64,000 bases of DNA from Suipraeoptans intestinalis (GTDB lineage: Bacteria; Bacillota; Clostridia; Lachnospirales; Lachnospiraceae), in assembly GCF_009696485.1 (NCBI RefSeq), contig NZ_VULY01000018.1:1604001-1668000 (forward strand), written 5' to 3'. Positions 61,165-64,000 of the stretch are shown here, piece after piece. Within the stretch, counting starts at the first letter, position 1, and the number at the start of each line of letters is the position of its first letter. The notes below the pieces were generated by a model that worked only from the letters and a program-made list of their open reading frames with translations, was not told the origin of the DNA and searched no databases. Both the position numbers and the translations under genes were made by a program.

Positions 61165-61209
61165 AAAGAGGAAATTAACAAAAAAACAGGATTTCCTCTT
61201 TATTTTTTT
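61165..61209 (+). terminator. Terminator after the glycosyltransferase gene
   Basis: AAAGAGGAAAT and ATTTCCTCTTT pair perfectly around a 15-base loop, then ATTTTTTT. Confidence 0.9.
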
Positions 61210-61311
61210 GGTTAAATGTATTAGTATGTGTTTAGCAGTATGCAATTTTACTACTTTGCAAGAGGGTTTGTTGTGAAAAGTGCATATTGAAACGAGTGGA
61301 GGAGATGGCAT

Positions 61312-62400
61312 ATGATATCTAATCAAATACTTCAAAATACCATTGAGGGATTAAAAGGGATCACAAGAATCGACTTTTGCATTCTGGATACAGATGGAAA
61401 ACCTTTGGCGACTACGTTTACAGAGCAGCAAAGTTATGAGGAAGAGATCGTTTCCTTTGTGGATTCCCCGGCGGACAGCCAGGTGATACAGGGACATCAG
61501 TTTTTCAAGATCTTTGATGACCATCAGTTGGAGTATATTTTACTTGCAAATGGCGGCGGCGACGATGTATATATGGTGGGAAAGATCGCCTCTTTCCAAA
61601 TCCAGAATCTTCTGGTAGCATATAAGGAGAGGTTTGACAAGGACAACTTCATCAAGAATCTCTTGCTGGACAATCTGCTGCTGGTGGACATATACAACCG
61701 GGCCAAGAAGCTTCATATCGACACAGAGGTCAGGCGTGTGATCTTTATCATAGAGACCAAGCACGAGAAAGACAGCAGTGTGCTGGACAGCGTGCGGGGA
61801 TTTTTAGGCAATCGCACAAGAGACTTTGTGACGGCGGTAGATGAAAAAAACATCATCGTGGTCAAGGAAGTGGAGGCCGGGGACGGTCACGCCGAGTTGG
61901 ACAAGGTCGCACAGAGCCTTCGGACACTTCTGGCAGAGGAAGGAGAAGAAGAGGCGCTGATCGCCTATGGAACGGTGGTCAACGACATCAAGGAAGTGTC
62001 AAAATCTTACAAAGAAGCAAAGCTTGCACTGGATGTAGGCAAGATCTTCTTTGGGGAAAGGAATGTGATCGCATACAGTACGCTGGGTATCGGAAGGCTG
62101 ATCTATCAGCTGCCCATCCCGCTTTGCAAAATGTTTATTCGTGAGATTTTTGAGGGGAAATCTCCAGATGATTTCGACGAGGAGACGTTGGTGACCATCA
62201 ACAAATTCTTCGAGAATAATCTGAACGTATCAGAGACGTCCAGACAATTGTATATTCACCGCAACACGCTGGTTTACCGGCTGGATAAGCTTCAGAAGAG
62301 CACAGGGCTCGATCTGCGCGTGTTTGAGGATGCCATCACGTTTAAGATCGCGCTGATGGTGGTAAAATATATGAATTATATGGAGACTCTGGAGTATTAA
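61312..62400 (+). CDS. PucR/CdaR-type helix-turn-helix regulator
   Basis: The 362-residue protein has an N-terminal sensor half (about 1-130), a GGDEF-like middle region and the C-terminal PucR helix-turn-helix: FFENNLNVSETSRQLYIHRNTLVYRLDKLQKSTGLDLRVFEDAITFKIALMV. CdaR and PucR members regulate sugar-acid or purine use, but the input here is unknown. GAGTGGAGGAG precedes ATG 61312. It is 16 bases from ftsE with no terminator between, so the two could be read together. Confidence 0.88.
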   Translation: MISNQILQNTIEGLKGITRIDFCILDTDGKPLATTFTEQQSYEEEIVSFVDSPADSQVIQGHQFFKIFDDHQLEYILLANGGGDDVYMVGKIASFQIQNLLVAYKERFDKDNFIKNLLLDNLLLVDIYNRAKKLHIDTEVRRVIFIIETKHEKDSSVLDSVRGFLGNRTRDFVTAVDEKNIIVVKEVEAGDGHAELDKVAQSLRTLLAEEGEEEALIAYGTVVNDIKEVSKSYKEAKLALDVGKIFFGERNVIAYSTLGIGRLIYQLPIPLCKMFIREIFEGKSPDDFDEETLVTINKFFENNLNVSETSRQLYIHRNTLVYRLDKLQKSTGLDLRVFEDAITFKIALMVVKYMNYMETLEY

Positions 62401-62416
62401 TAATTAGGAGGAAACT

Positions 62417-63103
62417 ATGATTGAATTAAAAGAGGTCACGAAAGAATATTCCAAGGGGATCGCAGCCCTGAACGGAGTCAATGTCAAGATAGAGCAGGGA
62501 GAGTTCGTCTTTATTGTAGGAGACAGCGGATCCGGCAAATCGACTTTGATCCGGCTGATCATGAAAGAGCTGGAGCCCACTACGGGGAGCATTGTGGTCA
62601 ACGGACAGAATCTGAACCGCATGAAGCACAGAAAGATCCCCCTTTACAGGAGAGGGATCGGGGTAGTCTTTCAGGACTTCCGTCTGTTAAAGGACAGAAA
62701 TATTTACGAAAATATCGCTTTCGCACAGAGGGTAACAGAAACACCTTCCCGTGTGATCAAGAAAAAGGTGCCGGCCGCATTGTCGTTGGTGGGACTGGCA
62801 CAAAAATACAAATCTTTTCCGAAGGAGCTTTCAGGGGGAGAGCAGCAAAGAGTTGCCATTGCCAGAGCTATCGTAAATGAGCCGGCGATCCTGCTGGCGG
62901 ATGAGCCGACAGGAAACCTGGACCCGACCAATTCATGGGAGATCATGAAACTGTTGGAAGAAGCCAATGAAAGAGGCACGACAGTGCTGGTGGTTACCCA
63001 CAACCAGGAAATCGTAAATGCGATGAAGAAGCGGGTAATTACCATGAAGAAGGGTGTAATTGTAAGCGACGAGAAAAAAGGTGGGTATAAAAATGAGAAT
63101 TAG
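62417..63103 (+). CDS. ftsE: FtsE: cell-division ATP-binding protein
   Basis: The 228-residue ABC ATPase has Walker A GDSGSGKSTLIRLI, GIGVVFQDFRLLKDRNIYENIAFA (FtsE-type Q loop), signature LSGGEQQRVAIARAIVNEP and Walker B LLADEPTGNLDP. With FtsX it activates cell-wall hydrolases at the division or elongation site. TTAGGAGGAAAC precedes ATG 62417. It overlaps ftsX by 11 bases. Confidence 0.97.
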   Translation: MIELKEVTKEYSKGIAALNGVNVKIEQGEFVFIVGDSGSGKSTLIRLIMKELEPTTGSIVVNGQNLNRMKHRKIPLYRRGIGVVFQDFRLLKDRNIYENIAFAQRVTETPSRVIKKKVPAALSLVGLAQKYKSFPKELSGGEQQRVAIARAIVNEPAILLADEPTGNLDPTNSWEIMKLLEEANERGTTVLVVTHNQEIVNAMKKRVITMKKGVIVSDEKKGGYKNEN

Positions 63104-64000
63104 TACAGTGGGTTATTCCTTAAAACAAGGCGTCAAGAACATCGGCAGAAATAAAATGTTCTCTATTGCGTCCATTGCGACCATGGCGGCATGTATCTTC
63201 TTGTTCGGCTTGTTTTATTCGATTGTAATGAATTTTAACTATATTGTGGAAAAAGCGGAAGAGGGCGTGGCCATTACCGTATTTTTCAATGACGACGTGG
63301 AAGAATCCCAGAAGGATCGGATCGGAGAGCAGCTAAAGGAACTGGACGGGGTTCTGTCCGTCAATTATGTCAGCGGAGACAGTGCATGGGAGAAGTTCAA
63401 GGGTGACTATTTCCAGGAATCCGCGGATCTGGCAGATGGCTTCAGTGCAGATAATCCGCTGGCCAACTCAGATCATTATGAAGTCTACATGAAAGAAGTA
63501 GAAAAGCAAAAGAGCGTAGTCTCTTACGCAGAAAAGATGGAAGGGGTCCGCAAGGTCAACAAGTCGGATGTGGTAGCCAAGACGCTGACCAGCGTCAATC
63601 GGTTGCTGTGGTATGTGTCGGCGGTCATCATCACTATCCTGCTGGCAGTTTCCGTATTTCTGATCAGCAATACCGTTACCATGGGTGTGGCGGTCAGACG
63701 GGAAGAGATCGCCATCATGAAGTACATCGGAGCCAAGGATGGATTTGTCCGGGCACCGTTCGTCATAGAGGGTCTGATCATCGGAGCCATCGGAGCGCTG
63801 ATTCCTCTGGTGTTATTGTATTTCATGTACGACAAGGCCATCACCTATATTATGACCAAATTCAGTCTTTTGAGAAATATCATAGATTTTCTTCCGGTTA
63901 CGCATGTGTACCGTACACTGCTTCCGATCGGGATCGCCATGGGAGTGGGCATCGGATTTTTGGGAAGCTTTGTAACGATTCGTAAGCATTTGAAGGTGTA
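63093..64000 (+). CDS. ftsX: FtsX: cell-division permease (complete but for the last base of the stop codon)
   Basis: Translation from ATG 63093 gives MRISTVGYSLKQGVKNIGRNKMFSIASIATMAACIFLFGLFYSIV..., a membrane segment, an external domain (about 45-165: AITVFFNDDVEESQKDRIGEQLKELDGVLSVNYVS...) and three further segments with VAVRREEIAIMKYIGAKDGFVRAPFVIEGLIIG, the FtsX core. The frame reaches ...IRKHLKV and then TA at 63999-64000, so the next base outside should be A or G and complete a stop; 302 residues is normal for FtsX. Confidence 0.95.
   Translation, partial: MRISTVGYSLKQGVKNIGRNKMFSIASIATMAACIFLFGLFYSIVMNFNYIVEKAEEGVAITVFFNDDVEESQKDRIGEQLKELDGVLSVNYVSGDSAWEKFKGDYFQESADLADGFSADNPLANSDHYEVYMKEVEKQKSVVSYAEKMEGVRKVNKSDVVAKTLTSVNRLLWYVSAVIITILLAVSVFLISNTVTMGVAVRREEIAIMKYIGAKDGFVRAPFVIEGLIIGAIGALIPLVLLYFMYDKAITYIMTKFSLLRNIIDFLPVTHVYRTLLPIGIAMGVGIGFLGSFVTIRKHLKV

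Overview
The window reads as chromosomal DNA from a Gram-positive anaerobe of the class Clostridia, most likely a gut Lachnospiraceae-type bacterium. This is inferred from strong AGGAGG ribosome binding sites, consensus TTGACA/TATAAT promoters, short HisG paired with HisZ, AddAB instead of RecBCD, FtsE/FtsX, a cell-wall-anchor-like surface protein, CadC/CadA metal control and ECF-type transport. There is no rRNA, CRISPR array, prophage or insertion sequence. The only RNA genes seen are tRNA-Gln(CTG) and tRNA-Pro(CGG).

Layout. 1-0.9 kb: end of a ferredoxin-like protein and a TlpA-type thioredoxin lipoprotein. 1.0-5.5 kb: amino-acid cassette on the minus strand (gamma-glutamyl hydrolase, APC permease, CyuA-like desulfidase) with a divergent XRE regulator and an elaborate control region. 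5.7-13.2 kb: complete minus-strand histidine operon hisZ-G-D-C-B-H-A-F-IE with overlapping genes; no histidinol phosphatase is present. 13.3-15.6 kb: flavin reductase-like protein, CDF metal transporter, Ogt. 15.8-16.8 kb: two tRNAs followed by AT-rich sequence with orphan short ORFs. 16.9-20.4 kb: LysR regulator, ureohydrolase and YjiH-type membrane protein. 20.5-26.3 kb: AT-rich accessory block with a TetR regulator, a fused EcfA-EcfA'-EcfT protein, an S component and a three-gene ABC-2 exporter. 26.7-29.5 kb: PepT and a MATE transporter. 29.8-37.3 kb: large surface protein, second MATE transporter and two anchored proteins of unknown function. 37.4-41.2 kb: class III aminotransferase with a terminator-like leader hairpin, then LplA, LipA and a glyoxalase-fold protein on the other strand. 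41.6-46.6 kb: MntP-like pump, XRE regulator, LytTR regulator, a two-component system and uracil-DNA glycosylase. 46.7-49.9 kb: CadA/CadC metal resistance under a 17-bp inverted-repeat operator, then a TPR lipoprotein. 50-58.2 kb: HflX and AddB-AddA. 58.2-60.4 kb: PadR-controlled envelope module (DUF1700, DUF4097, PspC). 60.4-64 kb: WecG/TagA glycosyltransferase, PucR/CdaR-type regulator, FtsE and FtsX (complete except for the last base of its stop codon).

The housekeeping part (his, add, fts, hflX, ung, lip) is compact and ordinary. The regions most worth a second look are the 1-5.5 kb cassette, the AT-rich ECF/ABC-2 block, the surface-protein region with its unknown anchored partners, and several unusually symmetrical promoter/operator sites. 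All functions are assigned by reading motifs, without database searches.
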